The notes: generated from the letters alone by a model not told the origin. Shown: positions 24,484-33,957, numbered from the stretch's first letter. The stretch is 45,585 bases of DNA from JAAFHB01 sp037133495 (GCA_037133495.1 JBAXOA010000025.1:1-45585), one strand, 5' to 3'. Made by a program: numbers and translations.

Positions 24484-25584
24484 ATGAGCTACGTAAAAAT
24501 TGCTCTTAGGCAAAAAACTATTTCAAAAGGTCGAAAGAGCTTATATCTCGACTTTTATCCAGCGATGCGCAGACCTGACACAATGCAAATGACCCGAAGG
24601 GAGTTTTTGGGTATTTACATTTATGTGAGACCTAAAACGGAGATTGAAAAAGAGTATAACAAAGAAATGCTTGACAAAGCAGAAGCGATCCGCAGTATCC
24701 GCGTTCAATCGGTTATCAATAAAGATTTTGCATTTTTGGATAAAGGACAAGTGAAAGCGAACTTTTTAGAATATTTCAAGAAAGAGGCTTTAAAACATGA
24801 CCAAAAATGGATGAAAGTTTTTGACCATTTTGAAAGTTTTGTCGGCGGGTCATGTACTTTTGGAGATGTAAATGTTGATTTATGTAAAAAGTATGGGAAA
24901 TATTTGTTGTCTGCCAATCAATTGAAGCATAAGCAACAAAAGATTTCGCATAATTCAGCAGCAAGTTATTTCAGTACTTTTCGGGCATTGTTAAAAGTCG
25001 CTTACAGAGATAAGCTCTTAAAAGAAAATATCAACGATTTTCTTGAAAAAATGGAAACCAAAGAAGTGAAAAAAGAGTACCTGACTTTTGAGGAACTTAG
25101 GAAATTGGTTGAAACTCCTTGTGAGATGCCGGTTCTTAAAGCTGCTTCACTATTCTCCTGTCTGACTGGTTTACGAATCAGTGACATATTGGAATTGGAT
25201 TGGAGTAACATAGTTCCGGCAACCGAAGGTGGATATTGCATGCGGATTAGAACTGAAAAGACCGAAGCCGAAAGTACCTTGCCAATCAGCGACGAAGCTT
25301 TTAACTTATGCGGCGAACCAGGCGAAGGTATCGTGTTCAAAGGTCTGACTCGTAGTCTAATCCAATATCCATTAAAACGTTGGATATTAGATGCCGGAAT
25401 AACCAAAAATATCACCTTTCACTGTTTCCGTCATACATTTGCAACTTTACAAATTGCTCTCGGTACAGACATTTATACTGTGAGTAAAATGCTTACTCAT
25501 AAGAATGTATCTACAACCCAAATTTATGCAGAATTGGTAAGTGCCAAGAAAAGAGAATCGGCAAACAAAATCACTTTGAAATAA
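24484..25584 (+). CDS. Tyrosine recombinase (integrase)
   Basis: The 366-residue protein has an N-terminal arm-binding-like region (about 1-80), a SAM-like core-binding domain (about 90-190) and a catalytic domain (about 200-366). Catalytic residues can be assigned: Arg231 in TGLRISD, Lys259 in RTEKTE, His313 and Arg316 in HCFRHTFA, His339 in LTHKN, and nucleophile Tyr348 in TQIYAEL. All are present, so it should be active. It lies beside the mnmE 3' end and is the likely integrase of the island that follows. Element size and partner site cannot be fixed from the window. Confidence 0.93.
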   Translation: MSYVKIALRQKTISKGRKSLYLDFYPAMRRPDTMQMTRREFLGIYIYVRPKTEIEKEYNKEMLDKAEAIRSIRVQSVINKDFAFLDKGQVKANFLEYFKKEALKHDQKWMKVFDHFESFVGGSCTFGDVNVDLCKKYGKYLLSANQLKHKQQKISHNSAASYFSTFRALLKVAYRDKLLKENINDFLEKMETKEVKKEYLTFEELRKLVETPCEMPVLKAASLFSCLTGLRISDILELDWSNIVPATEGGYCMRIRTEKTEAESTLPISDEAFNLCGEPGEGIVFKGLTRSLIQYPLKRWILDAGITKNITFHCFRHTFATLQIALGTDIYTVSKMLTHKNVSTTQIYAELVSAKKRESANKITLK

Positions 25585-25590
25585 GAAGTT

Positions 25591-26316
25591 ATGAATAACA
25601 AGAACCTCGAGTTTGTCATACTTTATATCCTAATTGGCTGCGTGATTCTCACTGTTGCGACCATATGCAGGCAGTTTTCCCTTCAAATCGGGATAGACGG
25701 GTTTAGTGCCAATGTGATTTTCGTTATTTCCACGGGAATTGCTTTGGGAGTTTATCTCTCGATACATCTTGTGATCCAAAATCTTATGCTTCCATGGATA
25801 ACCAGGTTGTTAGTAACTATACCATATTTTAGAAAACAAAACAGAGAAAATACTGTTTTGCTCAGTGAACACATTCAATTGGCAAAATCTGATGAGCCTT
25901 TTATTCCTAACCTGGAAATAATTCGTAAACAGCAATTGCAAGCAGAAATTCAAAAAAAGAAAGAGATTTTAGGCATTGCACTGCGCTACACCCAGATGAC
26001 TTTCGCTCCATACGCAACAGAACCGGAGCTTGAAAGGCTATGTCAATATATTTCATCCTACCCTACTCTCGTACCAAAAATAAAAATCATTCCCATTACA
26101 ATTAGCAAGGAACTTTCAACTGTTGATATTTACCATTTCGGGTGGAATATTTGGAACCATTTTAAATCAACCAATCAGGAGGAGATTGCTCATTTTCTGA
26201 AAATCGTTTTTGCCCAAACATTGAAGGATGTTGAAGACGAGGAGACAATTAAAAAGAAATTGCGACTGTCAGATGGAAAGTGTAAGATTAAAATTCTGGA
26301 AGATATTTCGAAATAA
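25591..26316 (+). CDS. Two-TM protein of the recombinase operon
   Basis: The 241-residue protein starts six bases after the recombinase stop and is surely cotranscribed with it. Two hydrophobic helices lie at about 8-28 and 39-63, followed by a mostly charged cytoplasmic part with a Gln/Lys-rich helix (about 110-128) and a mixed helical domain to the end. I do not recognise a named family. The association with an integrase suggests a role specific to the mobile element, such as control or maintenance, but nothing in the sequence shows this. Confidence 0.65.
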   Translation: MNNKNLEFVILYILIGCVILTVATICRQFSLQIGIDGFSANVIFVISTGIALGVYLSIHLVIQNLMLPWITRLLVTIPYFRKQNRENTVLLSEHIQLAKSDEPFIPNLEIIRKQQLQAEIQKKKEILGIALRYTQMTFAPYATEPELERLCQYISSYPTLVPKIKIIPITISKELSTVDIYHFGWNIWNHFKSTNQEEIAHFLKIVFAQTLKDVEDEETIKKKLRLSDGKCKIKILEDISK

Positions 26317-26342
26317 AACCACAATTAACAGGTGTTTTTTAA

Positions 26343-26378
26343 GTGATTTATCGGTGATTGATTTCACCGATAAATCAC
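26343..26378. repeat. 15-bp perfect inverted repeat between integrase operon and small HTH gene
   Basis: Arms at 26343-26357 and 26364-26378 (GTGATTTATCGGTGA and complement) flank a 6-base loop. A pyrimidine-rich stretch (CTCTTTTCTTTG) follows on the plus strand. It could be a terminator for the recombinase operon, an operator for the HTH protein starting 40 bases later, or both. Confidence 0.6.
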
Positions 26379-26417
26379 CTCTTTTCTTTGCACCATAACA
26401 ATCAAAAACAATGAGTT

Positions 26418-26771
26418 ATGAACGCAAATGAAATTACATTCGACAAATTGCCCGAGGCAGTTGCTTTTCTGACTAAAGAACTTTTATCCTTAAAGGAGCT
26501 TATTGAAAAACAACAAACCGTAGTACAGAAAAGACAAGTACCAATTGGCATTGACGATGCGAGTCGGATTATCGGCAAAGCAAAACCCACTGTCTATACA
26601 TTGGTGCGCAAAAGAATATTACCCTGTTATAAAAATGGCAAAAAACTTTACTTCTATGAAGATGAGCTAATAACGTGGATAAACAGCGGCAAAAAGAAAA
26701 CAATTCAGGAGCTGAAATCCGAGGCGGAAATGAAAAATAGTTACAGAAGAAAGCCTTTTATAACACTATAA
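26418..26771 (+). CDS. Small excisionase-like HTH protein
   Basis: The 117-residue protein has an N-terminal coiled-coil-like helix (about 14-38) and an excisionase/MerR-type winged HTH at about 44-90, with IGIDDASRIIGKAKPTVYTLVRKRILPCYKNGKKLYFYEDELITWI. This class of small HTH protein is a constant partner of Bacteroidota integrative elements, where it may steer excision or regulate element genes. A 15-bp palindrome lies just upstream. The Lys-rich tail ends in KPFITL. No primase or mobilisation genes follow, which suggests a trimmed or purely defensive element. Confidence 0.82.
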   Translation: MNANEITFDKLPEAVAFLTKELLSLKELIEKQQTVVQKRQVPIGIDDASRIIGKAKPTVYTLVRKRILPCYKNGKKLYFYEDELITWINSGKKKTIQELKSEAEMKNSYRRKPFITL

Positions 26772-26936
26772 GAGTCGATGAACCATTAGATGCAGTGATC
26801 AATAACTCTGTCTTGAATTTGTGTAAATGAAAAACTTAAGATTCACTTAGATTAAGGAATACATTAGTCAGTTCAAACCAAAACTACTTGACCATGAACA
26901 CAACCAATACACTAAATTGTGATAATAGGACTTCGT

Positions 26937-27022
26937 AAACGTAGGATTCATAGGAACCGTTCCTGATTCATTCTTTCATTTTTCATTCCTTCATTAATTT
27001 AAAGCCATTTCCTACGTTTCCT
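26937..27022. repeat. Inverted and direct TTTCCTAC motifs
   Basis: AAACGTAGGA (26937-26946) is the exact complement of TCCTACGTTT (27010-27019). TTTCCTAC is repeated directly around 27008-27022, and AGGAAC-C-GTTCCT (26952-26964) is a small palindrome between. The cluster resembles iterons or a relic of an element's origin region, with no direct proof. Confidence 0.4.
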
Positions 27023-27061
27023 ACAAATCCCCAATCAGACATTAATATAAATCAAATATTT

Positions 27062-27097
27062 TTTGTGCCACTGTACGCTTTATTTTTTATATTTTTG
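27062..27097 (+). promoter_or_regulatory. Promoter of the 535-aa/PLD operon
   Basis: TTTG at 27062-27065 and TATTTTTG at 27090-27097 form a Bacteroidota-type promoter with a 24-base spacer, somewhat long. Transcription would start near 27104, within the palindrome that begins at 27095. Confidence 0.5.
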
Positions 27098-27127
27098 AGT
27101 AATATTATTTACAATAATATTACTCAA
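27095..27127. promoter_or_regulatory. 15-bp palindrome overlapping the start point: probable operator
   Basis: Perfect arms at 27095-27109 and 27113-27127 (TTGAGTAATATTATT and complement) have only three bases between. The left arm begins in the -7 box and the whole covers the predicted transcription start, as expected for a repressor site. As RNA it would also place a hairpin at the 5' end of the leader. Confidence 0.6.
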
Positions 27128-27186
27128 GGAAAGTTACTTAAATCGTTTTATTGAGTGAAAAAAAATCCTAAAAGCTTATTCAGATA

Positions 27187-28794
27187 ATGGCAATATTACA
27201 AAAAGGGAAATCAATATTTCCATTTTGGGGAGCATCAGTAAACCTGATCATGGGTCTTGACCCATTAGGACTTCAAACAACATCAGAAGCAACTTATGCA
27301 GCAATGCTTCCAGGCATTTCCAACTTAACGAACAGACTTCGCTATTATGGTTTTTATTGCTGGCTTTTGGAATTTTATTTCATAAAGGAAAAGGAAGGAA
27401 ACTCAACTGAACAATATCGCTTTATACGTAGAGCAGAATTAATGATTGCTATAGTCATGCATAGTCAACGGGAAGAGGTTCCACAAATTACTGGAAGCAA
27501 TTTTGCATCAAACTTAATTTCTACCGTTACAGAAGATCATTTTGACCTGGCTGAAGGAGCTGACAAGGATGGCACCGACAAAAAAGTTTACTGGAAATAT
27601 CCATCAGGTGCATTTGGACAATACTACTTCGGAGCAATGCAAGCCATTTCTTTAATAATCACAGCAATTAATAAAGATGGTGATGTCATTTACAATATCA
27701 GTCAGCCACACCCAAGACAGAAGGTTTCAGGAAAACAATTAGCAGACGCTTTTGAAACCACATTGACTCCACAGATTAAAGAATTATTCTATAACAATAT
27801 CAAGAAGGGAATACTTCATCATTCCGACCTTCCCGAATTGATAAAATATTTTGCGATTGACAGGGTAGATATTGATAGCCGTGAGTGGCAACTTTATAAT
27901 GAAATGCTTTTAGACAAGGACGAACCAATCCAGGAGATTGAAGAACTTCTCACTTATCATAGGAGGGAAACGATTAAATCTCTGCTAAATGCTGCCATTC
28001 AGAATGAAAATAAGTATAACTGGTCACATTTTTTATTAGAATGTTATCAGAATAAATTGGGAACAATTGCTAAACCTGAAACCGAAACAAACATAGGTTG
28101 GTATTGTTACCAACTAAATGAATATTGGCAATATGCCTGTGGTACAATTTTTTGGGCAGTTTTGCAACATCTTTACCAGTATCAGCAGGATCAATATTTA
28201 CCAGCCTTTGTTAAAGAATTCTCAACCAATATTACAGTAGATATTTGCAAAGAGCTTCAACAATCAATACATCCATCATCAAAAATTTCAGAAATTTTAC
28301 CATTGATTTCTGACGATTCAAATGAAGAAGAGATATTTCAGAATATTGAAACCAAAAATTCAAGTAATCCTGTTAAGGCGGCTAAATATGGATTCTTTCT
28401 TTTATTTCAGCTCTACAAGAACAACAAGGAGCAACTTCACCCTTTGAAAGAATTCATGAGTAGAAAACAAATTGTGCGAGATGGAAATATGGTAGACGGA
28501 ATTTTATCGATTCATTACGCCATAAATGAAACGCTTCAAGATTTTGTTGAACAGTTTATTTTGCGCAAAATCATTTACCGACATCAAATGGTTGCACTTA
28601 GAAAAATGGGGAACGGTTCTCAGGCGACACATAAATTCTTGATCGAAGAACAATACATCCGTTTTATTGACATTTTCCCGCCAAGAAATACTTCACCTCG
28701 TATGAATGCATTGAAAAATATAATGTTTGATTTACATGTAATCGATGAAAACGATTCATTATTAATTTCGTACGACAAACTGATTAACGATTGA
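27187..28794 (+). CDS. Uncharacterised 535-aa protein, first gene of a putative defence operon
   Basis: I do not recognise an assigned function. Residues 21-60 form a striking block: MGLDPLGLQTTSEATYAAML, then PGISNLTNRLRYYGFYCWLL. This is reminiscent of the N-terminus of DUF6361-type proteins, which as I recall have a similar 'LGL...D.L.PG.S..QTRLRY' stretch; homology is not established. The rest is mainly helical with scattered aromatic and charged residues and no TM or signal peptide, so it should be cytoplasmic. The stop overlaps the next gene's start (TGATG), implying a fixed ratio of the two products and probably a complex. It lies in an island between an integrase and a type I RM operon, so a defence role is a reasonable inference. 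Confidence 0.75.
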   Translation: MAILQKGKSIFPFWGASVNLIMGLDPLGLQTTSEATYAAMLPGISNLTNRLRYYGFYCWLLEFYFIKEKEGNSTEQYRFIRRAELMIAIVMHSQREEVPQITGSNFASNLISTVTEDHFDLAEGADKDGTDKKVYWKYPSGAFGQYYFGAMQAISLIITAINKDGDVIYNISQPHPRQKVSGKQLADAFETTLTPQIKELFYNNIKKGILHHSDLPELIKYFAIDRVDIDSREWQLYNEMLLDKDEPIQEIEELLTYHRRETIKSLLNAAIQNENKYNWSHFLLECYQNKLGTIAKPETETNIGWYCYQLNEYWQYACGTIFWAVLQHLYQYQQDQYLPAFVKEFSTNITVDICKELQQSIHPSSKISEILPLISDDSNEEEIFQNIETKNSSNPVKAAKYGFFLLFQLYKNNKEQLHPLKEFMSRKQIVRDGNMVDGILSIHYAINETLQDFVEQFILRKIIYRHQMVALRKMGNGSQATHKFLIEEQYIRFIDIFPPRNTSPRMNALKNIMFDLHVIDENDSLLISYDKLIND

Positions 28795-31454
28795 TGGGTT
28801 TACAACGAGAAAACATATTATCCTTAATAGGCAGCAGAAGATACCATTCATGCATCCTTACCACTTTTAGTTTTGATTTCTATTTTTTTGAAATGAAAGC
28901 AATGAAATGGCTGCGTTCGTGTGGAGTAAGAAACATTAATGTATTAATCGACGGCCATTATTATTCTGAGTTGATGAAGCAATCAACTGGAGAAGAAATG
29001 CAACTTACTCCGGGATATTCCCTTTATCCTGTTTTTGAAAAGGCAATTTTTCATCCCAAAATTTGGATGTTGTTTGGAGTGAACGAAGGACTGTTAATTG
29101 TAGGTTCAGGAAACCTCACCAGTTCGGGAAACGGAAACAATGATGAAATCTGGGGTGCGTTTCACTTTGATATTCATTCAATCGAAAATGCTTCAATCTT
29201 TTCTGCAGCATGGAATTACATTTCCGTGCTTTGTTCAGTTGTGAAGGGACAGATGAATGAGAAGACAACAAGATGGATAATTGAACATTCAAAATGGTTA
29301 ACAGAATTACCGGTGGAAAAACCGTTTAGTTTTTCCGACACATCACAAAAGGAGAAAGTTGCTTTCCTGTTCAATTCAGTTACATCCTCAATTTGGGAAG
29401 AGTTAACCAAGCACATAAAAAATGAAAATGTCATTGAAATTACTACAATTTCACCCTATTATGACGTCACTGGAAAAGCATTACAAGAATTGAAATCACT
29501 ATTCCCAGATGCACAATTAAATGTAGTTTTAGACCAAAATGGATTAATCCCTTCTTCACTGCCAGACCACGAAGGTTATACATTCTTCGACTGGTATGAT
29601 GCAGGAGTCAGTAAAACGCAATATTTGAGATCTGATTTTAATAAATCAAAACTTCACGGTAAAATCATTCACTTTAGGACAAATAGCAGAAAAGAATATT
29701 GTTTGTTCGGGAGTGCAAATGTGACACACAAAGGGTTAGGTTTATCGGGTAGAAATAATTCAAATGCTGAAGTTTCTCTCCTGATTCAATCGGAAGAAGG
29801 TGGTTTACTAAATGAGTTGGGTATCGTATTGAAATCAGATAATGCCAAAGATCTTGCTGATTTTACTCCAACAACCTCATTACCAATTTATCAAACTGTA
29901 ATTACAAACAATCGTTTCACAATCCAACTTCTTTCAGCAGAATTGATTTACGATGAACTGACTCTTTATTCAAGCGGAAGCTATTCTGGGCAATTCAAAG
30001 TTGTATTCTTTGATCTACACAACAATTTGGCATATACGCAACATATTTCAGAGTACATACAAGAACTAAAGATGAAATTGAATCCTGATTTTACAGGTAT
30101 TCAGTATGTTCAAATTTCCGATAGTTCCGACAAGTTAATTTCAAATAAACTTTTGGTATCTGATTATTTCCTCCTTGCGAAAACGCATCCCAATCCAAAA
30201 ACAGAAGAATTTGAAAGTATTTACAACGAAATTCATAACGGTGAATTAAGTAAGGTTCTTGACTTGTTGAATTATGCAATCCTTGACGAAACTGAAAATA
30301 CTGAAGGTGCATCCGCTTTTCAAAATAACAGAGCCACAGATGATAAACGAGATGAAAAATTGGTTCCCGATAAACTTTATGACCTTTCAACCTACAAACC
30401 AATTGAGCATTCGGCAGTTGAAAAAAACCTTATGATTTCATCTCTTTCACTTCGTGTATTAGACGTGTTAAAATTATTTCGATCAAAAAAACATTCTCCT
30501 AACAGACAAAAAGATATAAGAGATGATGAACAACAAAACGATTTAGGTATTATCAGCGGTAACGAAGAAAATGAAGTGAAAATTGAACGAAATCTTACTC
30601 TTTCTTTACTTAAATCGGATAGAACTAAATTACTCAACTACTTTAAAAAACTTTACAACTATCAACACGGAATACTTTATGGAAGCAAACGAATAACGTG
30701 CTTTAAACCATCTTTAACCGATATTGCCAAATACCTAATAGCAACTGAATTGATTTTTGAATATGGTGGCAAAACCGAAAAATATGACGATCGGGGCTAT
30801 CAAGATTTCTTCAACTATTTTCCTTTCTCGAACTCGAATAAGTATGATAACGATAATGTAAAAGGTAGTTGTCTGAATATAATTGGTGACTTTCTTATGC
30901 TGGCAAGAACTGGTTTCAAGAAATATGAATTTGATTACACCAATAGTAAAATTGAACAATTAAAGCACGACGCACTGATAAATACAATTGTTTGCATGCT
31001 CAATAATCATTGGAAAGAAAATGAATTACCCTATTTTCATACCATGTTGCTGAATACGCTTCACTATTTAGGGTTTAAAGAGAATGCAGGTTCCGCCGAG
31101 AACTTTAATCAATTGAAATGTAATATTGACAAAAAAATATCCGAACTTAAACATAAAGTAAACGGTATTGACGAAAATATAGTGCGATTTTACGAGAAGA
31201 TTTGTCCGGCATTTCATCAAGTAGTTTATAAGATCGCACTTAAAGAATTTGACACCTCGGCTTTTAAAGGACAAATAATTTATAAATCGCCTTGGGGGTA
31301 CTGTTTTGTTCATTCTGTTTTCCGAAGCAATAAATTTGCTTTAATCAGACCAGGTTTTATTTGGGATGAGGACAAAAAAGATTATTTAAAACACAGTCAG
31401 GATGCAATTTATTCACCGTTAACAATTCCCTCATTTATTTGTGTTGACCTATAA
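28794..31454 (+). CDS. PLD-superfamily protein with two HxK...GSxN motifs, second gene of the putative defence operon
   Basis: Starting at the ATG that overlaps the upstream stop by one base, the product has 886 residues (positions below count an optional extra first residue). The first PLD-like motif has His88 and Lys90 (FHPKIW), GSGN at 105-108 and Glu119. The second has His289 and Lys291 (LHGKII), GSAN at 307-310 and Glu327. The Asp of classical HKD motifs is not at the usual place, as in several PLD-type nucleases of restriction and defence systems. Residues from about 340 to 886 have no recognised domain; a charged linker lies at about 495-590. Two motifs in one chain can build one PLD active site. 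A nuclease targeting invader DNA or RNA is the favoured guess. Confidence 0.78.
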   Translation: MGLQRENILSLIGSRRYHSCILTTFSFDFYFFEMKAMKWLRSCGVRNINVLIDGHYYSELMKQSTGEEMQLTPGYSLYPVFEKAIFHPKIWMLFGVNEGLLIVGSGNLTSSGNGNNDEIWGAFHFDIHSIENASIFSAAWNYISVLCSVVKGQMNEKTTRWIIEHSKWLTELPVEKPFSFSDTSQKEKVAFLFNSVTSSIWEELTKHIKNENVIEITTISPYYDVTGKALQELKSLFPDAQLNVVLDQNGLIPSSLPDHEGYTFFDWYDAGVSKTQYLRSDFNKSKLHGKIIHFRTNSRKEYCLFGSANVTHKGLGLSGRNNSNAEVSLLIQSEEGGLLNELGIVLKSDNAKDLADFTPTTSLPIYQTVITNNRFTIQLLSAELIYDELTLYSSGSYSGQFKVVFFDLHNNLAYTQHISEYIQELKMKLNPDFTGIQYVQISDSSDKLISNKLLVSDYFLLAKTHPNPKTEEFESIYNEIHNGELSKVLDLLNYAILDETENTEGASAFQNNRATDDKRDEKLVPDKLYDLSTYKPIEHSAVEKNLMISSLSLRVLDVLKLFRSKKHSPNRQKDIRDDEQQNDLGIISGNEENEVKIERNLTLSLLKSDRTKLLNYFKKLYNYQHGILYGSKRITCFKPSLTDIAKYLIATELIFEYGGKTEKYDDRGYQDFFNYFPFSNSNKYDNDNVKGSCLNIIGDFLMLARTGFKKYEFDYTNSKIEQLKHDALINTIVCMLNNHWKENELPYFHTMLLNTLHYLGFKENAGSAENFNQLKCNIDKKISELKHKVNGIDENIVRFYEKICPAFHQVVYKIALKEFDTSAFKGQIIYKSPWGYCFVHSVFRSNKFALIRPGFIWDEDKKDYLKHSQDAIYSPLTIPSFICVDL

Positions 31455-31707
31455 CAAAAAAGCTTTCGCGTTCAATTCGATTGGAATATTTATAAAATAT
31501 TTTCCATTGTGTTCTAATATTTGTAAAATAATGCTGCAGCATATTTCATACTTGAAGTTGCAAAACAGTGTTTATTAAACTATTGTGATTTGTTTAATTA
31601 TGAGAAGCAAGAAATATGAACAATGTCAATTATTGCAAACTAGGATTGGCACAAAATAAGGGAAGACTTATTAAAAATTACAGTATTAGAAATTTAAAAA
31701 ACACCTA

Positions 31708-33957
31708 ATGGATAAAATTGAAATTTATATCAGTGTGACAATTACAATTCTTGGACTTGCTTATCCAATTCTACTTCAGGTTATTGCAAGGTTAGATGAG
31801 AAATATGGATCGACACTGATTGTTGAATTATTTGACAAAGAACAAATTAAAAAATGGTTTAAGATTCTACTTGTTACCTCATTGGTATCAATTTTCATCT
31901 GGACTTTTAAATTCAAGCCCTTTATTCAATTAGACGGATGGGATTATTTGATTAATAATTCTGCAAATATTCTTATCTTGCTTAATGCTACAGCCTTAGT
32001 CGTTTTGTTTTTTCAATTTGTGAATAAAATTTTGGTTTACTACACTCCAGCCAAGTTTATTAATTACTTAATTGGAAAGCATAATAAAAAAGGCTCAGAT
32101 CTTCAATACTTTAAAGCATTGACAGATGTTTTTTTACTTTCTGTTCAGAAACAAAACCAAACTATTTCACAAACCCTTTCCCGCTTTTTTTATGATGCTT
32201 TTAAAAAAGAGCGTGAAAAATCCAATTCAAAAGCCGTGGAGTATCCTGAGGCTTATTATTCTCTTGTTTATAAATCCATCGAAGAACTTGCGATACAAAA
32301 AAACAAAAAGAATTCATCCCTTGAATATTCAACTGCTGGAAGTATTTGGCTTCTTGGTGAAATGTCGGAATATGAGATTTCTGAAGTAACTTATATTTGG
32401 CTTTGGCGAAATATCCTATTAGCAATTAAATATGAACAAGATGACATGATTCTTTATCACTGGGAAACTGCTGACAGGTTTTTTGAATATTGTTTAAATT
32501 ATGTGCCGGCAGTGCATAATAAGGAAAACTTTGAAATAACTAATAAAGAGGCTATTGAAAAAAGGGAACAGGAGCGGCATAAATTTTTAGAATTCCATTA
32601 TGCTCTTGGTGGCCTATTGATGTATAAGAAAAGATACAACTGCATTAACCGGATTTTCAGATATACCACCAGCCAACCACCAAGATTTGAATTACTTCCT
32701 GAAACGATGAATGAACTATTTTACAGATATATGGAGTTCAGGGATCCGTATGATTTAAAATACGCCTTCATTTCGTCTAAATATGGATTCCCTGAACAAA
32801 ATGGAATCGGTTCGGATGGGGTCGTTAAAAAATGGATTTCTTCATATCTATCTGTTTTATTCTTACGGCAATATACAATTATACCTTACCTAATAACAAT
32901 GCGACCACTTGATTTTCCCGCGTTGCCGAAAACTCAAGGGGAGAAAAGACAATGGAATATTGAATTAGATTTTTTTAAAAAACTGGTTATCGAAACCACT
33001 GATAATATAGAACTTATTGAAATATTGAATTTTAAATTCATAACTAAAGAGTGGTGCAAAGAGAGCAAAAAACCTGATCCGATTGATTTTATTAATGAAT
33101 TAAAAGAATTGCTAACCCAAAAATATGAAGAAGGGGCTACCAGTCAAACAGTTTCGGATGAAAAACGGAATCTATTCTATAATTCATCTTCTATGATTCT
33201 TGAAAAGACCTTCCTTCTATTTTCCCAAATTAAAAATAAAATAATCTATACGGAAAATTACAATAAGTGGTTTATTAGTGGTCTGAGAATGATTCAAGAC
33301 AAGGACCCTTTCTCTGAAAATCCAGAAACATGTCATTTGAATTATGATACGTTTCTTGCAACTGAAACTGGGGGGATCATTAAAGACGGTATCTCACAGA
33401 CTTTTCTTTACAAAAGGTCAAGAAGTTATTTGTTGAAACCCGAAGATATTTTCAAAGGTATTGAAGAGCTTGATGCAAATGAAAACTATTTAATATTATC
33501 ATTTGGTATAAATATCTCTTACTACATTGATTACTTTAAGGTTAAAGGTCTTACGTTGGACCAATTCAATGGATTGCTGATTATTCAAGTCCCTGGTTCA
33601 AGAATAGTAAGTCCGTCCATTTTTATAATTAAGAAAGACGAATTACCTAATATTATCTCACAAGAGATAGGTGCAGAAATTATTGGAAGGTTTTCACTTG
33701 AGAAGATAAATGAAGAATACAAAATCTATGCTTCTGTTTTGGATCTAAATCTTGTGACAGAAGAGATTCGGGCCGAAAATTCTCAGGGAAAATCGGAGGA
33801 TGAATTAAGAAAATCAGTATTATTAAGCCTTACTGTAAATACTGAAATAAGATGGAAAAAGAGTGTTGAATTAGTCCAATTTATCGAATACTCTGAATAC
33901 CGTCAACAGGGTCTACCAAACGGTCTAAGTGATATTATTAAACTTAAGAAAACTTAA
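31708..33957 (+). CDS. Uncharacterised protein with three N-terminal TM helices
   Basis: The 749-residue protein has TM helices at about residues 6-27, 50-69 and 85-110, then about 640 residues that should lie on one side of the membrane, probably the cytoplasm. The soluble part is helix-rich in its first two thirds and contains strand-like stretches towards the end (about 570-710). I do not recognise any catalytic motif or named family. It lies 253 bases after the PLD gene on the same strand and faces hsdR tail to tail. It may be an independent defence gene, for example a membrane effector, or an accessory to the PLD pair. The gap and lack of overlap favour a separate unit. Confidence 0.68.
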   Translation: MDKIEIYISVTITILGLAYPILLQVIARLDEKYGSTLIVELFDKEQIKKWFKILLVTSLVSIFIWTFKFKPFIQLDGWDYLINNSANILILLNATALVVLFFQFVNKILVYYTPAKFINYLIGKHNKKGSDLQYFKALTDVFLLSVQKQNQTISQTLSRFFYDAFKKEREKSNSKAVEYPEAYYSLVYKSIEELAIQKNKKNSSLEYSTAGSIWLLGEMSEYEISEVTYIWLWRNILLAIKYEQDDMILYHWETADRFFEYCLNYVPAVHNKENFEITNKEAIEKREQERHKFLEFHYALGGLLMYKKRYNCINRIFRYTTSQPPRFELLPETMNELFYRYMEFRDPYDLKYAFISSKYGFPEQNGIGSDGVVKKWISSYLSVLFLRQYTIIPYLITMRPLDFPALPKTQGEKRQWNIELDFFKKLVIETTDNIELIEILNFKFITKEWCKESKKPDPIDFINELKELLTQKYEEGATSQTVSDEKRNLFYNSSSMILEKTFLLFSQIKNKIIYTENYNKWFISGLRMIQDKDPFSENPETCHLNYDTFLATETGGIIKDGISQTFLYKRSRSYLLKPEDIFKGIEELDANENYLILSFGINISYYIDYFKVKGLTLDQFNGLLIIQVPGSRIVSPSIFIIKKDELPNIISQEIGAEIIGRFSLEKINEEYKIYASVLDLNLVTEEIRAENSQGKSEDELRKSVLLSLTVNTEIRWKKSVELVQFIEYSEYRQQGLPNGLSDIIKLKKT

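Larger units (their letters stand above)
26772..27186. other. Intergenic region before the two-gene PLD operon
   Basis: These 415 bases carry no acceptable ORF. They hold related GTAGGA/TCCTAC motifs at 26937-26964 and 27007-27022, and a promoter with a perfect palindrome near 27100, listed separately. Confidence 0.6.
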
